This document shows positions 23,301 through 35,112 of a DNA stretch of 64,000 bases, piece after piece. A model generated the notes under the pieces. The model searched no databases. It was not told the origin of the DNA and saw only the letters and a list, made by a program, of their open reading frames with translations. The position numbers and the translations under genes were made by a program. Position 1 is the first letter of the stretch. Each line of letters begins with the position of its first letter. The DNA is from Parapristionchus giblindavisi (Eukaryota; Nematoda; Chromadorea; Rhabditida; Diplogasteridae), in NCBI GenBank assembly GCA_943737045.1, contig CALSFV010000060.1, positions 216,001-280,000 of the forward strand, in the 5' to 3' direction.

Positions 23301-26300
23301 TACTCGCTCATAGCAAGGGCGATGACCCCCATTCTTCATCCATCTTCCTCTTCTTCCCCTTCGACTTATTCTCTTCAATTCGCATGCGATTCTCCTTACG
23401 AGAGAATAAGAATAAGAATGGTCGAGTGGTGGAGTAGTCGACCTTGGATTGGTCGATGACCATCCCTTCTCCATCACCCTTAACCTCCCTCCGCTCCCCT
23501 CTATCATCACCCCAAAACACAGCTGATACTCGCCCAATCAATCTACCACATTGAACAACGAACACATTTCCCCCTCCATCTCTAGTCACCCTCTCAAATC
23601 GCCATACGTTCTAGTCTCCTCTGACGGTTGTTTATTTCTCCGGGTACTCTCTTCATTTGCCACACTCTCTCTCCAATCATTCGCTAATCCTCTCCATGTA
23701 CAGCTACTGTGGTATGGTCAATCCATCGTCGCCTTCTCTCTAGAGTAGGTACACTCTGAGCAAATATTCAATGGGGGCGAGAGACAACCAGAGGACGAGA
23801 GGGATAGAGCGAGAGCGAGAGAAAGAGATAAAAGAGAGAGAACGAGAGGCATAGTAAAAAGATCACGGGACTGTTCTTCTCCCTCTCCTTCTCTCGCTCC
23901 CTCTACTTATGTATGTAGATCTCTCCCTCTCCCTCTCTTCATCCTCTTCCCCTCCTAAAGAGGTCGAGAGGGGAATTGAAAGAAGGAGAGGCAGAGAGAA
24001 AAGGAGAGCAGGGTGAAAGGAGAGGGGATATGTTCACCTTCTTCACATGACTATGTCAGCAGATGAATCTGTCCCGAAAATTAGGGAAACGCTAACCTCA
24101 CCCTATCTACGACCAGGACTTGGTTCATACAAAGTATCTACAACAAAGTCAATTACGTATCTCTCTCCGAGTAAACAAATATAGAAGAGAAGTAGAGTCT
24201 TTCCTCCTCCTCCTCTCATTGCCCTCCTCCACGCTCTCACGTCATCTACTCCCCCACACTCCCTTAGCGAGCCTTTATTGTCCAATAATGCTTACTTGCA
24301 CCCACCCTCGTTCTCTAGTCATTAATTAATACTAATACACTTTTATTCCATCAATTAACCATCATTCTCGCTCATGCTCTGAAGAGCTCAAGAGTTCCAA
24401 AAAGAAGAGATAGCACTCTCCGCTTCATCTTGGGTAATCATTCACATCCCTTACCCCTTGCCATCAAGCATAGGTGGGCGCGTGAAAACGAATTCTTTTT
24501 GCGCACTGCCTTGCCTTCCATTGCGGGGCCTTGCGTTTAGCTTTTTCTCGCAAAAATTGGAAATTTTCCAGTCAAATCTACAAAAAATGGTCATGCGCAT
24601 AGCCTTGCCTTGCAATTTCCCGGTTTGCGCACAGCCTTTCCCCCAGCGTGCCCACCTATGCCATCAAGTAAGATGAGCATGTCCTTATATTTTCCAATGT
24701 AGCATTCATGCTTCATCCTCTCCTCAATACATCTCGCAAATTCTCACTGCGGACAACGCATCCATCATTCATCATCCTCTCCTTCCTTCTCTTTAAGGTG
24801 AACGAGGGGACGGAGAAAGAGAGAGAGAGAGAGATATGCGAACAAAACAAATGGTTCGAGCTAGAGACCATGGTGAAGCTAGAGGGAGCAGAGGAGCAGA
24901 GACCAAAACGAGAAAGAGCAGAGGTGTCTTGAAGAGAACGCCAAGGGGTGTTAGATATAGATTCATATAATGTAGCTAGAACAGGCCCAATGAAATCCAG
25001 TGGAGAGAGAGGGGACGAAAAGCATGAATACGACTCTCTCTCTCTCTCTCTCTCTCCCTCTCTCTCCCTCTTCCTCTCCTCTCCATCCCCTGAATTGCAC
25101 TATACACAATATCTTCTCCATTTCTATACACCATGAAAGAATGAATGAATGAGCGCCCCCCCCCCCATCCTCACGCTAATAACGGTCGAATCATGAAAAG
25201 AGGAAAATATACAAGAGAATGAGAAGAAGACAGAAAGAACAAAAAGATGATCACATATATATCGTACGAAAAACGCACTCATAAATCGCAGATCTGTATA
25301 ATACTAACAGGAATCAATCAATAAACAACATTGCCCAAATCTACCGTAACCAAAGCGCACAGTAACACTCACTGAATCGGACAAAGTTTCCATTTCTCGT
25401 CGTGTTGGTGGTGGCGCTCTGCTGTACGTTTGCCGCCTTCACCAGACTCCTTCTGCCCAGTGTGCCGCTCGCCGTTCTTGTACCATATGCGGAGACGAAT
25501 CTGAATGTGGTGTGGTGTATTGGGATACGTCGCCCAGACACTACGGTAGTGTAGGCTTACTGTGTGGGCTTCTGCGTGCGTTGCTGCTGCTGGGGCACGG
25601 TAGTCTGCTGATTCTGATTCGTCGACTGATCATACATTCCATCATAATCGTAGATTCCCGAGGATTCGGATGCGGCGCGCAAAATGTCCACTGGGTACGC
25701 TGAAAAGTGCTCCATTAGGTTGTGTCAACTTTTGCAGATTCCCGCTAAACATCGTAAGTCTGTCTGCTATTCAGAGTAAGTCAGTCCCTCTTTAAATGCA
25801 TTGTGTCCTTTATGGATGAATATATCGATAGTCATATACGGGGTGTATTGTATTGAAAGGTGTGCAAATAGGCTCTACGTCTCCTTCTCTTCCCTATCTA
25901 TCAATCTCTATCTCTCTCGCTCCCTTTCCCGTTTCCCGAATGATCCATATCTCTCCCATCTATCATATACGCCCAATCTATCGATTAATATATCTATCTA
26001 TCCATTAATCTATCTATCCCCACCATTTCAACTTCATCCCTTCTATCTTCTATCCCAATCCGTTAGTTGTTCTCAATATCTCCAACACAGTTCAATCTCC
26101 TCCTTTCGCTTTCCCTAAATAACACTTAAAGAATAGGATAGGAAAGAGAGAACGATGAAACATATATAGAGCAGGAATGGCAAAATCGAAAACGGCGTCG
26201 AATGCCATTGGCCGACAGTCAATACATAAAACAGAAACTTTCAAGATTCCTTGAAAAGTAGTCAAAACCAATTCCTAAAACTCCCACTATAGTATACCGA

Positions 26301-27441
26301 AACCCAACTATTTCTTTCATTCTGTTTGCAGCTTCCTGTGAATTAAATAATGATACAAACAAGAGCGAGAGAGCGAAGGCGGTAGAAGAGACGGTGGGAG
26401 AGTTAGAGAAAATGAGAGAGCACGGCTACATGCGAAAGCCAGCCGTATTCAATGAGAGAGCAGCGAACACGGGCTTCATCGATTGGGGCCCGTGGCTGGC
26501 CACCTACAAACGAATATGGCCATGGGCTGGCCCCAGACCAACAGGTCATAGTTGCCAAAGGCATCAATCACCATTCATCACTCTAATCTTATCGACGACA
26601 ACAAAAGACAAACAGGCGTACACTCATGAATTGTGGGTGATGACTCATCTACCAAAACGCGTTACTAACCACCAGCCATCGATAGATAAAACGACACTAG
26701 ATACAAAAGTTTTCCAATATTGGTTAAACCACTATATTGATTACCCGCGATTTCCCAACCTTGGTCAATCCCTGATTTTCCAATATCGATCAATCACAAT
26801 CCCCGAACTGGTTAACCATTAACCATAAACCGGGGGGTTACCCACATTCAGAGAGTGCAGAGGGTGAGGAGGAGCAGGCAGACGACAGTGAGGATGAGGA
26901 TCCATCGGGAGAGGAGGCTGCACAGTACGCGTGTTCCTCGTTCATGTGACTGATGAGGTGATCTTCGTGCTCAATCTTGTCCAGCTGAAAAGTGGGAAAC
27001 CGTTAACCAACCAAAGTGGGTAATCTTAAACCATATTCGGTTAACCACATGGTAACTATTAACCAGTAACCATTAGCCGAAAACCATTCGTAAACCAGTT
27101 ACCGACTGTACTCACCAAATCGTCGCAAAAGTTGTCCTCGGCGGGGAGATTGTGATTGAAGCGGGACATATCTGAAGTGGGTAACCATATTAAACCATGG
27201 TTAACCATACTAAACCATGGTTAACCCCGCAGTGCTTACCAATATCGCCGATATCCTCCAAGAATGTGTCAAAGTTGTCATTGTATCCGAGGTGGGGGTC
27301 GGAGCCACCCAGGAAGGGATCGGCGTACAAGCCGTGAGGGTCCAGGTTCATATCAAGATCCATTTCTTGATTGAGTATCGATTGATTCATCGATCGATAT
27401 GATGGAGGACCCGACAGTCGAAGGAGAGATTGATCGATCTC
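12703..27441 (-). CDS. crh-2: CREB3/OASIS-family bZIP transmembrane transcription factor
   Basis: Fourteen exons in consistent phase (1932 nt): 27240-27441, 27116-27171, 26846-26984, 25561-25699, 25373-25500, 18754-18858, 18272-18333, 17765-17884, 14999-15067, 14597-14650, 14091-14216, 13625-13745, 13161-13471, 12703-13002. The acidic N-terminus ([11 protein letters not shown]) and Ser/Gln-rich segments precede the family motif LTDEEKRL. Next come [12 protein letters not shown], the basic region [18 protein letters not shown] and a leucine zipper ([10 protein letters not shown]). A membrane segment ([16 protein letters not shown]) follows, with a lumenal tail rich in Gln, Gly and Ser. CREB3 proteins are ER-anchored factors released by site-1 and site-2 proteases; RTLM in exon 13161-13471 fits the S1P consensus. 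The 26846 donor (GTGGGT) was chosen on phase. The first exon and start codon upstream of 27441 are unresolved. The intron 18859-25372 is 6.5 kb. Confidence 0.85.
13900..14090. repeat. Tandem repeat of about 40 bp with CTACCGTAACC words (crh-2 intron)
   Basis: Four to five imperfect copies of a unit like ATACCGTAACCCAGCTACTA followed by CCTAGTATTCAG fill most of the intron between the exons at 13625-13745 and 14091-14216. The last copy ends at the donor of the 14091 exon. Confidence 0.7.
14227..14267. repeat. (TTA)n microsatellite
   Basis: About 13 uninterrupted TTA units lie just inside the crh-2 intron upstream (in gene sense) of the exon at 14091-14216. Confidence 0.9.
14425..14575. repeat. 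AATCAATCAATATATTGATTAAAACG tandem array
   Basis: Four or so copies of a unit of about 36 bp, made of AAATCAATCAA plus TATTGATTA, form local palindromes in a crh-2 intron. No coding role is seen. Confidence 0.7.
14797..14970. repeat. Direct tandem duplication of about 93 bp in a crh-2 intron
   Basis: CTCCACTTGAAATTGTAAGA to AAAATCAATAATCC is repeated almost exactly from about 14890 to 14965, with a few substitutions (GAAAATC to GTTAATC). Confidence 0.75.
16079..16163. repeat. (CT)n microsatellite
   Basis: This is an almost pure CT run in a crh-2 intron, flanked by CCCTCC tracts. The antisense (GA)n at 17341-17389 and shorter tracts at 15353, 25039 and 28741 belong to the same simple-sequence background. 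Confidence 0.9.
17341..17389. repeat. (GA)n microsatellite
   Basis: About 22 GA units lie in the crh-2 intron between the zipper and basic-region exons. Long open frames on both strands here are artefacts of the dinucleotide run. Confidence 0.9.
18859..25372. other. Large crh-2 intron, simple sequence only
   Basis: This 6.5 kb intron is C/T- or G/A-rich with many AAAGATC/TTTGATC direct repeats (for example 18868-19060) and polypyrimidine tracts. I find no gene, foldback element or TSD. A short exon-like piece at about 22223-22260 is discussed under rejected items. Alternative promoters or enhancers for the downstream exons could lie here, but nothing in the sequence pins them down. Confidence 0.5.
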
Positions 27442-30400
27442 CTGTGAGCAGGGAACAAGTAATGAATGGATTAGTGAGTGGAACAGGGAAATAGAGAGAC
27501 GCAGATATAGAGGCAGAGAAACCAGGAACATTTAGGTTTCAGGCTGAGTACATAAAACGAGTGAGATGAATAGATTGGGGGGGGGGGGTAGAATATGCTA
27601 TCTGTTCCTCTCATCTCTCATTCAAAACATGGTAAGCGGATGGATCGAAATTAAGGATGGAGAGGGATGGGATGGAGAGAGAGAACGGATATCGAAAAGA
27701 GAGGTAGAGGGGGGCGAAGGAGAGGTAGAGAGGGGAGTGAAGGAGAGAGGAAGAGGGAGAAGAGTAGGAGAGCGATTTATACATAAGAACACGCCAAGAA
27801 TTGTGACAGTCAAGATGGAAATGAAATGACGGGCAGTAGAAGATGATGGAGAATAAGAAGAATAGAGATGAAAACGAGATTTGACCAGTCGAAGGGAGGG
27901 GAGGAGAGGAGGAGGAGAGGCAGAGGGAGAGAGGAGAAGGGGAGAGGGAGAGAGGAGGAGAAAAGGAGAGGGAGAGGAATGGACATGAGATGAGGTGGTC
28001 ACAAGTCAATTATACCCACGAACGCTTACTCGTCCATGGCCTATATTGGACCAAAAACATAATGAGCGACAAATTCCAGAAGACTACCATACATTTCATA
28101 CCATCATAATGAGAGGATCGACTCGCTATATAAGGCTCGTTGTTATGCGAACTTCCCACCATATTTCAAATATCGATCCACTAGATAAAAAAATCCTGTG
28201 AGGGCTCAGAAAGTGTATGAAGACTACTCTCTCGTGTAAGCGATTTTGAGGGTCACAAATCGTACGAATGATGTGATACGAGGAAGGAATACGATTGAGT
28301 GAAGGAGCATTGAATTGATAAGAGGCCTGAAACAGAGCCTACGAGACGGCTCTCGTATCAATGATAAGCCAATATCACCAAAAAAGCCAAGACCAATCGA
28401 TAAGTCACGAAATCCAGGGGTTACGGGTGCGAAAAGAGCGAAGCGACAACGCAAAAGCGCCACGTTGGCCAGAAATTCGCTGGCATGGGTGATAGAGTGT
28501 GCGAAGAGGAGAAGGCGCAGACAGAGGGAGTCTTTCGTCATTCATATACTCGATAACAAGGCAAGGAAGAAGAGGAAGGGAAGGAGGGAAAAGATAAGGA
28601 ATGAGAGGTGACTCAAAGTGGAGATTTAGCCGTAGGAAGTGTTGCAAATTGGGTTGAAATGCATGAAATACACATGAGTTAAGCATACGTCAGCGAATGG
28701 GAAAAGAGAAGGGAGAAGAAGGGGGATGGAAGGGTCCGCGTCTCTCTCTCTCTCTCTCGTTCTCTCACTCATCCACTCTCTATCTCTTTCTCTTCTCTAG
28801 TCACTGACCAAACCCCGCCCACTATAGCCTCTCAGCCTTCCTCTCTCTTCACTAGTTACTATCTTTATCTATTTCAAAGAGGGCGAGGGGAGGGACTAAC
28901 TGACCTTTCGGATCTCGCCCACTTCCTATATTAAAGAACACGCTCCTAATGGGGCAAAACAAGATCAATAAGAGAATTGTCGATTTGAATGAATAAACAC
29001 AATTAGGCATCGCTAGTCATAACGAATATAAACGAATAAAGAATGCATAAATTAAATAATAAAGCAAACAAAGGAAATTAGTTAATTATTAGTATTCACT
29101 TAACGAATTATGGTGTGGAAAGTCGACGTTCATGTAATATCGTGGTTACCTGTTTCGCGGTTATGGACATGAACTTTGATCTTTTCCTTGTTTTGAAGTA
29201 AAAAATTATTAAATAGATTTAATTATTTAGTAAATTATAATTTAATTTGAAAATCACAAATATCTCTTTATTGAGCTTGTCATGAGAGCATAGACAATTC
29301 ATTGTAATTTTATTCACAGGTTCACTTTGAACCCAATCATTATAATCAATATTTACTTGGAAAGGTAAACGGGCGGCACAGGAAAACACTGCAGTGGGAC
29401 ACTACAGTAACCGTACGACGTTTCCCATATCCGCACCACCATTATCATACTGTGTATTGTAGTGTAGTTTATCGATTGTTGATTATTCAAGAAGGAAGAC
29501 GCCACTGTACCAACACCAAGAAGAACCATTCTCTTCTATCGCATTGAAGTCGGATAGGATTTTGCATGTGAAATTACTGAAATTATTTATTTATTTAATT
29601 ATTTAATTACTTATTTATTTGTATATTTATTTATTTTTTTAAGGAGTGATGTATATAGCGGCAGATAACTCTTTCTCATTAGCACAACTTAAATATACTC
29701 ACGATAAGTGACCCAATAAAAATTGCTTTACAGTTAATTATTTCTTTTAGAAAATTGATTATGATAATATAACTCACTCATCATCTTCTTGAACAAGATT
29801 AATAGCAATACAATTATGTTTAGCCTTTTCACAAGCATCCTTACATTGATTGAAATTCTCAAAAAGTGATAACATCAAACAAATTCTACTATGATATTAT
29901 GGCATTGGTTGACAAAAAATTAGAACAAAAATAGCCTGTGGGAGGATTCCCCATCATCACCTATCACTGACGATGGAGAAATAGTCTCCGAAACGTTTTA
30001 ATAAAAAACTCGTTTCTTCATAAATATATCTGGTCTCACACAGATTCACAAGATCCTAACTTATTTAACATACTTCTAGTCTCTTCTTCACTTCAGTTTG
30101 TAGATATGACCCAATGCACTGATGGTTGTGCTTTCTGTATATATGTCCGTTCATTGAAAACTTCGCCGGAACAGCTCAAATGTTTAAAATGTTTTATTGA
30201 TTTTATTGATTTAAAATTTATTGATTTCAGATTTTAAAAATCTTGATAACGTGCGGAAACTATAATTAAAAATAAATATATCAATAGATAGTTTTTAGCT
30301 CACTTATTCCGAATGAAAGTGCTATCTCCATCGACACAACCGAAAGAATAATCAACAGCGATTTTGTCTGGAAAGATTACTTGAAATTTCAAAACAAATC

Positions 30401-30740
30401 GATATTTTTACTTCTGTAGTGATATTGTTGCTGGCAAAAGAGGTAAATTCATATTCGAGCAAAATGCGAATCCCAGGCGATTGGAAATATATCGGAGACT
30501 TACATCCATTGTTTAATATAGTCGGAAGAGAGGACGACCGTTCCGTTGATTGAAGCGAGGAATGAATGAATGAATAATGATAATTTCATTCATAATTGAC
30601 CCAAACACAATTAATCGTCTCTTCAGAACGCTATGCTCTTTCGCTCGAACAAATCAGTGTGCAAAATGATTTTTACTGACAATAAATTGTGCGAATCTTG
30701 CAAAACGAAAACTTGATTTTTTTGCATCGATGGTTACTGG
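27442..30740. other. Upstream region of crh-2, no supported gene
   Basis: 27540-28800 is GA/CT-rich low-complexity sequence; long frames on both strands in 27566-28010 have the Ser/Leu or Arg/Glu bias expected of such repeats. 29570-29640 is a TTATTTATTTAATTA array. 29940-30060 contains GACGATGGAGAAATAGTCTC followed by CGAAACGTTTTAATAAA. One or more 5' exons of crh-2 should lie here or further up, but I cannot place them. Confidence 0.4.
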
Positions 30741-30744
30741 TGAA

Positions 30745-30880
30745 TAATTAACCACTTAAAGGTAGCGTTACCTCACTCAATGGTCTCTTCATTGCGCACA
30801 CTATTTCTCTGTTCTCTAACAACGAGAGAGCTTAGAGCGTTGAAGAGACCGTTGACAAAGGTTTCGGTCTCTTTAACCGA
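30745..30880. repeat. Dispersed hairpin repeat (copy, opposite orientation to 33110-33245)
   Basis: The block from CAATGGTCTCTTCATTGCGC through GACAAAGGTTTCGGTCTC is the reverse complement of 33120-33240. It contains the CTCTGTTCTCTAACAACGAG core related to the other hairpin repeats at 33285, 35010, 47200, 51740 and 52850. Confidence 0.6.
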
Positions 30881-31384
30881 TGGTTATCTATGCCCATTGT
30901 CAGCTGTATCAGATCGTTGCATTGAACACGATGATATGACCAACCAAATAGGCGCAGTGCTCGACTTCCGCGATCCTGAAGAATCCCCCGAGGCAAACCC
31001 CGCGGATAATCGATTGGTTATTTTGGCTGAGTTTGGTTGACTAGCACTATGGCCAGTGATAATTGGGATACTTTGATCGAAAATGGGAGATCTAGCGAGG
31101 ATCGATGAATGTGTGTAGTATCGTTGTTTAGATGATAAGCCATCATGCCATTCAATAAATGTAAATATAGATTATATGTTTAAAGTTGAAAGTTGTGAGA
31201 GATATGGATCATTCGGAAAACGGAAAAGGAGCGAGAGATAGATAATGGAGAGAACGAAGCGATTTGCACACCAACACACATCGTATATCTACCCATACAT
31301 CACACAAAGCATTTAAAGATGTGTAGACAGACTTACTGTAAATAGCAGCTAATAATAGACTTGCGGCGATTCGAGAAAATCAGG

Positions 31385-31522
31385 AAAAGTTGACAAAACC
31401 TAATGAACACTTTTTTAGCATATCGGACATTCTGCACGCCGCATCCGAATCCTCGTTAATCTACGACTACGATGGAATGTACGATCAGTCGACGAATCAG
31501 AATCAGCAGACTACCGTACCGC
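31385..31522 (+). pseudogene. Stray inverted copy of a crh-2 exon
   Basis: The plus strand repeats the crh-2 exon at 25561-25699 together with about 35 nt of its upstream intron (AAAAGTTGACAAAACCTAATG). Encoded residues [20 protein letters not shown] match the gene apart from SG to SL, and the protein stops at TGA within three codons of VPQ. The copy is on the opposite strand, lacks the next exon, and has a short deletion after its acceptor. It was copied from genomic DNA, because intron sequence is included, and cannot encode a working CRH-2. Confidence 0.75.
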
Positions 31523-32640
31523 AACGGGGGTGAACGAGGAAGAAGATGGAGGGGGAATTGTCATCGACCGATCTAAAGTCGACTGACTCCACTCCACCAT
31601 TCTTATTCTCTCGTGAGTCGAATGATCATCGCCTTTCTTATTGTATAAATTTGTGAGATGAGAATGACTTGTCCATCTTGCTCTTTCTATTTATCTTTAT
31701 GTTATTAATAGGGACAAGCCTATGCTGTACAATTAGGCAGGTTGTGAACTCACCGGGTAGTGATTTCAATTTAAAAATGTACCGGATAGCCTCTGGTCTG
31801 ACGCTAGCTGCTTATATTCTATTGTTTACAGCAGTGTTTCTTGGTCGGTTGGCCCGTTTGGTACAAAATTTCAGCGGACTCCACTTCACTCCACTCCACG
31901 ACTGTACGTTTTTCAGGGGTAAATTAAAGGTACAACACGTTAACGAGTCCCATTACGAAATAAACATTCATATTTGTCTCGTGAAATAAATTTTCTATGA
32001 TTAAAAGGACCAGGAAACGAAAAACAAGTTCATATCATATAAAAGAGCTTGAAATTCCTTTTCGAAAAATATAAATCATATATCATAAGAATTCTCTGGT
32101 AAGGAGAACGGCGCAGTTCAAAAACTACAGTCTGCTCCAGATAGCGGGAGCCTTTTCCTAATTGCTACACCACCTCTTTGGGTACGACTTGAAATTGAAT
32201 ATTTTGATGATAATTCTATCCGCAATGGGGAATTATGAAAAATAAAACTCAATAATGGTCTATTTTGAGCTTTTCGAAGGAGTTAGCATACTGTAGTTCG
32301 GAAACCTCGCCCGTGGTGTGGAACAGGCTACAGTAATCCAACTTCATACCAGAGCTCCTTTTCAAACTTTCAAATACATATTTCTGAATAGTTCTTTGAG
32401 CTTATCAACATGAGATAAACTATTTTAACTATTTCGAATCGAAATTTTTGGATGCAAGCTGCCTTTAAACTTACCAATACTTGTGTGGAACATGAAATCA
32501 GTTACAATACAATCTCTGATTGTTTTTCTTCGACTATCTTACTCATACATTATTGCAAAAATATATTATACAGACAAAAAACAGTTGTACTGATAGAAAA
32601 TATGTTGTCAAAATATGTAGTAGTTGACATTCCATACGAC

Positions 32641-34656
32641 TCAGCGTTTCGGTTTATTCGCACCATTATTTCCACCGAAAATATTGAGGAACTGATTGAC
32701 TTCTTGCTGATTGTTCGCATTCCGCAAGAAGCATCCATCGTCCTGAAATTAATGTTATAATATTGTGTCTCACGTAACTCTTTTTTTTGTTGAAATTCTG
32801 AAAGGGTACTACATGATAATGTCCTTATTTCAGGGGGAGACTGCATTTTGATTGAAGCATCTTTACTCTATCACATGTTTGATTCATACCTGGTAGCTAA
32901 ACCCATATGGCGCACAATCACATTTGAATCGCATTTTGCCGTTGTTGAAGCCGATAAATTCGCTCGCTGAAAATAAATCTTCTACCATGAAAATTCATTT
33001 GAAATATGATAATTTTAAAATCTCCATTCTGGCACATAGCCTTCTGAAAAAAAAATTTCTTCGATGATCGAGTAATGCGAGAGAACATTAATGTTCTTTC
33101 AGAGATTTGACAAAGAAAGTTTATCGTTTTAAAGGGACCGAAACCTTTGTCAACGGTCTCTTCAGCGGCCAACTCTCTCTCGTTGTTAGAGAACAGAGAA
33201 ATAGTGTGCGCAATGACGAGACCATTGAGAGAGGTCACTATCCCTTTAATAGAGGAGAATTGCAAATCAGAATGGGGCATTAAAGGCACATCAATAGCTA
33301 ATTTGAAAAGATCTGCTCTGGCAATCCTCTCTCTTTCTTTGTTTACGAGAGAATATTGCCAGAGTGGTGAGTAAACTTAGCTCGGGGTGTTGTTCATTTA
33401 GTCTAACTCACATTTGCAAGTTGTTTTGTCGAGACCGGCAGTCGCTTGTGTGCCACTGGGTATAGGCATGGAGGCGGTTCCTACAGCTGAATTTGGTTCC
33501 CGAAAGGATCCTGGCACGGCTGGATTCTGCTCCGAGAATGAACCAGGCCCGGTTCCCATTGCTGGATTCGGTTCTGAGAATGAACCAGGCCCGGATCCCC
33601 TTGCTTGATTCTTTTCTGAGAATGACCCAGGCCCGGTTCCCATTGCTTGATTCGGTTCTGAGAATGAACCAGGCCCGGTTCCCATTGCTTGATTCGGTTC
33701 TGAAAATGACCCAGGCCCGGTTCCCATTGCTTGATTTGGTCCTGTGAATGAACCAGGCCCGGTTCCCATTGCTTGATTTGGTCCTGATAATGAACCCGGT
33801 CCGGTTCCCATTGCTTGATTTGGTCCTGTGAATGAACCAAGCCCGATTCCCATTGCTTGATTTGGTCCTGTGAATGAACCAAGCCCGGTTCCCATTGCTT
33901 GATTTGGTCCTGTGAATGAACCCGATCCGGCTCCCATTTCGTTATTCGGTTCAGAGAAGGAACCATGTTCATTTCCTACTCCTGGATTCGCTTCTGAACT
34001 GTTAATATCTCCTTCCGAAGGCTCCGGCTCCAAGAAGGATCCTGTCTTCGACATTGGACCAGCCGATTGATCCGTTTCCGGAACCGAGAAAGATCCGGGC
34101 TCGGAAGAGGCCCCGACCATGGGTTCTGGGGGTAGATCATTGGGAATTTTGGTCAATCCCCCGGGTTGACCATTCATCTGGTTCTCCCACCAAGGACCAC
34201 CACCGGATCCGACGGATGGACCGCCTCCTTCGCCCTGCATGGGCATGGATGGACCCATCCCTTCTCCGCTGGCAAAGGGATTCCCGAAGTTGCCAGGCAT
34301 GGGCATGCCGAAACACGAACCCGCTGAAATGATTGAAATTGAAGTGGCGTATACAAATACCAATAACCAAGGTTCACCTAATTGTCAAGATGTGTTTTCT
34401 TAGATATGTGGGGTTCATAGTCCCGAAATATAATCCAAAAGAATGTGTATACCGAAGCGAATTTTCTTTGATTTTAGTCCCTTTTGACATATATCGAATT
34501 TCATACAATAGAGACCATTAGGTGCAGAGGTAAAGGTAAAAATATGCAGAAAATTCAGAGGATATGCAGAAAATAACAATGTAAAATATTTTTTCTCACT
34601 AACTTAGTGCAAGGAGTAGCACTGGGCATTCGTTGCCACCTCCATTGTGTTGGTTA
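32641..34656 (-). CDS. Secreted-type repeat protein with C-terminal EGF-like motif
   Basis: Proposed exons in minus order are 34604-34656 (tentative), 33412-34323, 32890-32966 and 32641-32742, all in matching phase. The main exon is Gly/Pro/Met-rich and carries about ten tandem 14-residue units of the type GSFSEPNQAMGTGP. The third exon adds FKCDCAPYGFSYQ and the last adds DDGC. Together this makes a C-x-C-x2-P-x-G-F-x-Y-x3-G-C pattern, the usual second half of an EGF-like module, so an extracellular protein is likely. The C-terminus ends GGNNGANKPKR. The signal-peptide exon was not found; it should be upstream of 34656. The terminal hydrophobic run in the tentative exon (CPVLLLAL) is suggestive only. 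Confidence 0.65.
33110..33245. repeat. Dispersed hairpin repeat, mirror of 30745-30880
   Basis: It reads GGACCGAAACCTTTGTCAAC through CAATGACGAGACCATTGAGA, the reverse complement of the block at 30770-30880. It lies between the EGF exon and the main repeat exon of the minus-strand gene, so it is intronic. Confidence 0.6.
33285..33392. repeat. GAGAGT hairpin MITE copy
   Basis: TTTGAAAAGATCTGCTCTGGCAATCCTCTCTC faces CGAGAGAATATTGCCAGAGTGG, forming a stem around TTTCTTTGTTTA. The family recurs at 35010, 47200, 51740 and 52850. It ends just before the donor of the 33412 exon. Confidence 0.6.
33500..33925 (-). repeat. 42-bp coding minisatellite (14-residue units)
   Basis: About ten 42-bp units with only a few substitutions each alternate between GSFTGPNQAMGTGP and GSFSEPNQAMGTGP. 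Units are most uniform in the middle and diverge at both ends, as expected from unequal exchange. All three frames stay open on the minus strand, so frame choice rests on the flanking splice phases. Confidence 0.85.
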
Positions 34657-35007
34657 CTGAAAAATTGAGATAACCATGACAGTTAACCTATTATTATTAC
34701 TATTTCAACGATAAATTCTGCATTCAATGTCGCGCCTGTCAGTGTTGTTTCAAATAAATAATTAAAGCTGTAGCCTCTTTCTGCTGCCGCCGTACCAAAT
34801 CAGTCGAAAATGCCCTTATAATTCGTTACTTTCGTAGCCGTTTTTCGAAAGCCAAGCAAGCAATCAAGTGTTACTTTTAAGAGAGCTTCTAGGTTGAGAG
34901 TTGTTCTGACAAAATGAAGAGAAGACTAGATATGATTGTCTTTGCTCTTTCTGACAGAGGAGAACATAGTTTTGTCAAGAATCAGTAGTATTTATTTTTT
35001 AGTGACA

Positions 35008-35112
35008 CCCGAAGGTAATTTGAAACTCTCCCCTCTGACCACACTGTCTCGCTTCTTTGTCTACGAGAGAGTATTACCAATGCGGAGAGTGTCAGCTTGG
35101 GGCGTGCCTTAA
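35008..35112. repeat. GAGAGT hairpin MITE copy
   Basis: AATTTGAAACTCTCCCCTCTGACCACACTGTCTCG is mirrored by CGAGAGAGTATTACCAATGCGGAGAGTGTCA around CTTCTTTGTCTA. It ends in GCCTTAA, where the neighbouring TTAA element begins. Confidence 0.6.

Noticed and set aside
26394..26822. 142-codon plus-strand frame in the crh-2 5' region
   Set aside because: It lies within the intron between the exons at 26846 and 25699 on the other strand, has no homology I recognise and spans NNGGTTAACC-type repeats.
27566..28010. Open frames on both strands of 80-130 codons
   Set aside because: GA/CT simple sequence keeps several frames open at once. Residue composition is Ser/Leu/Pro or Arg/Glu/Gly repeats, and splice signals do not support them.
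29940..30060. GACGATGG...CTCCGAAACG followed by AATAAA, a word seen near the ends of some retroelements
   Set aside because: It may be a retroelement remnant, but with no TSD, second copy or coding match in the window I could not support a call.
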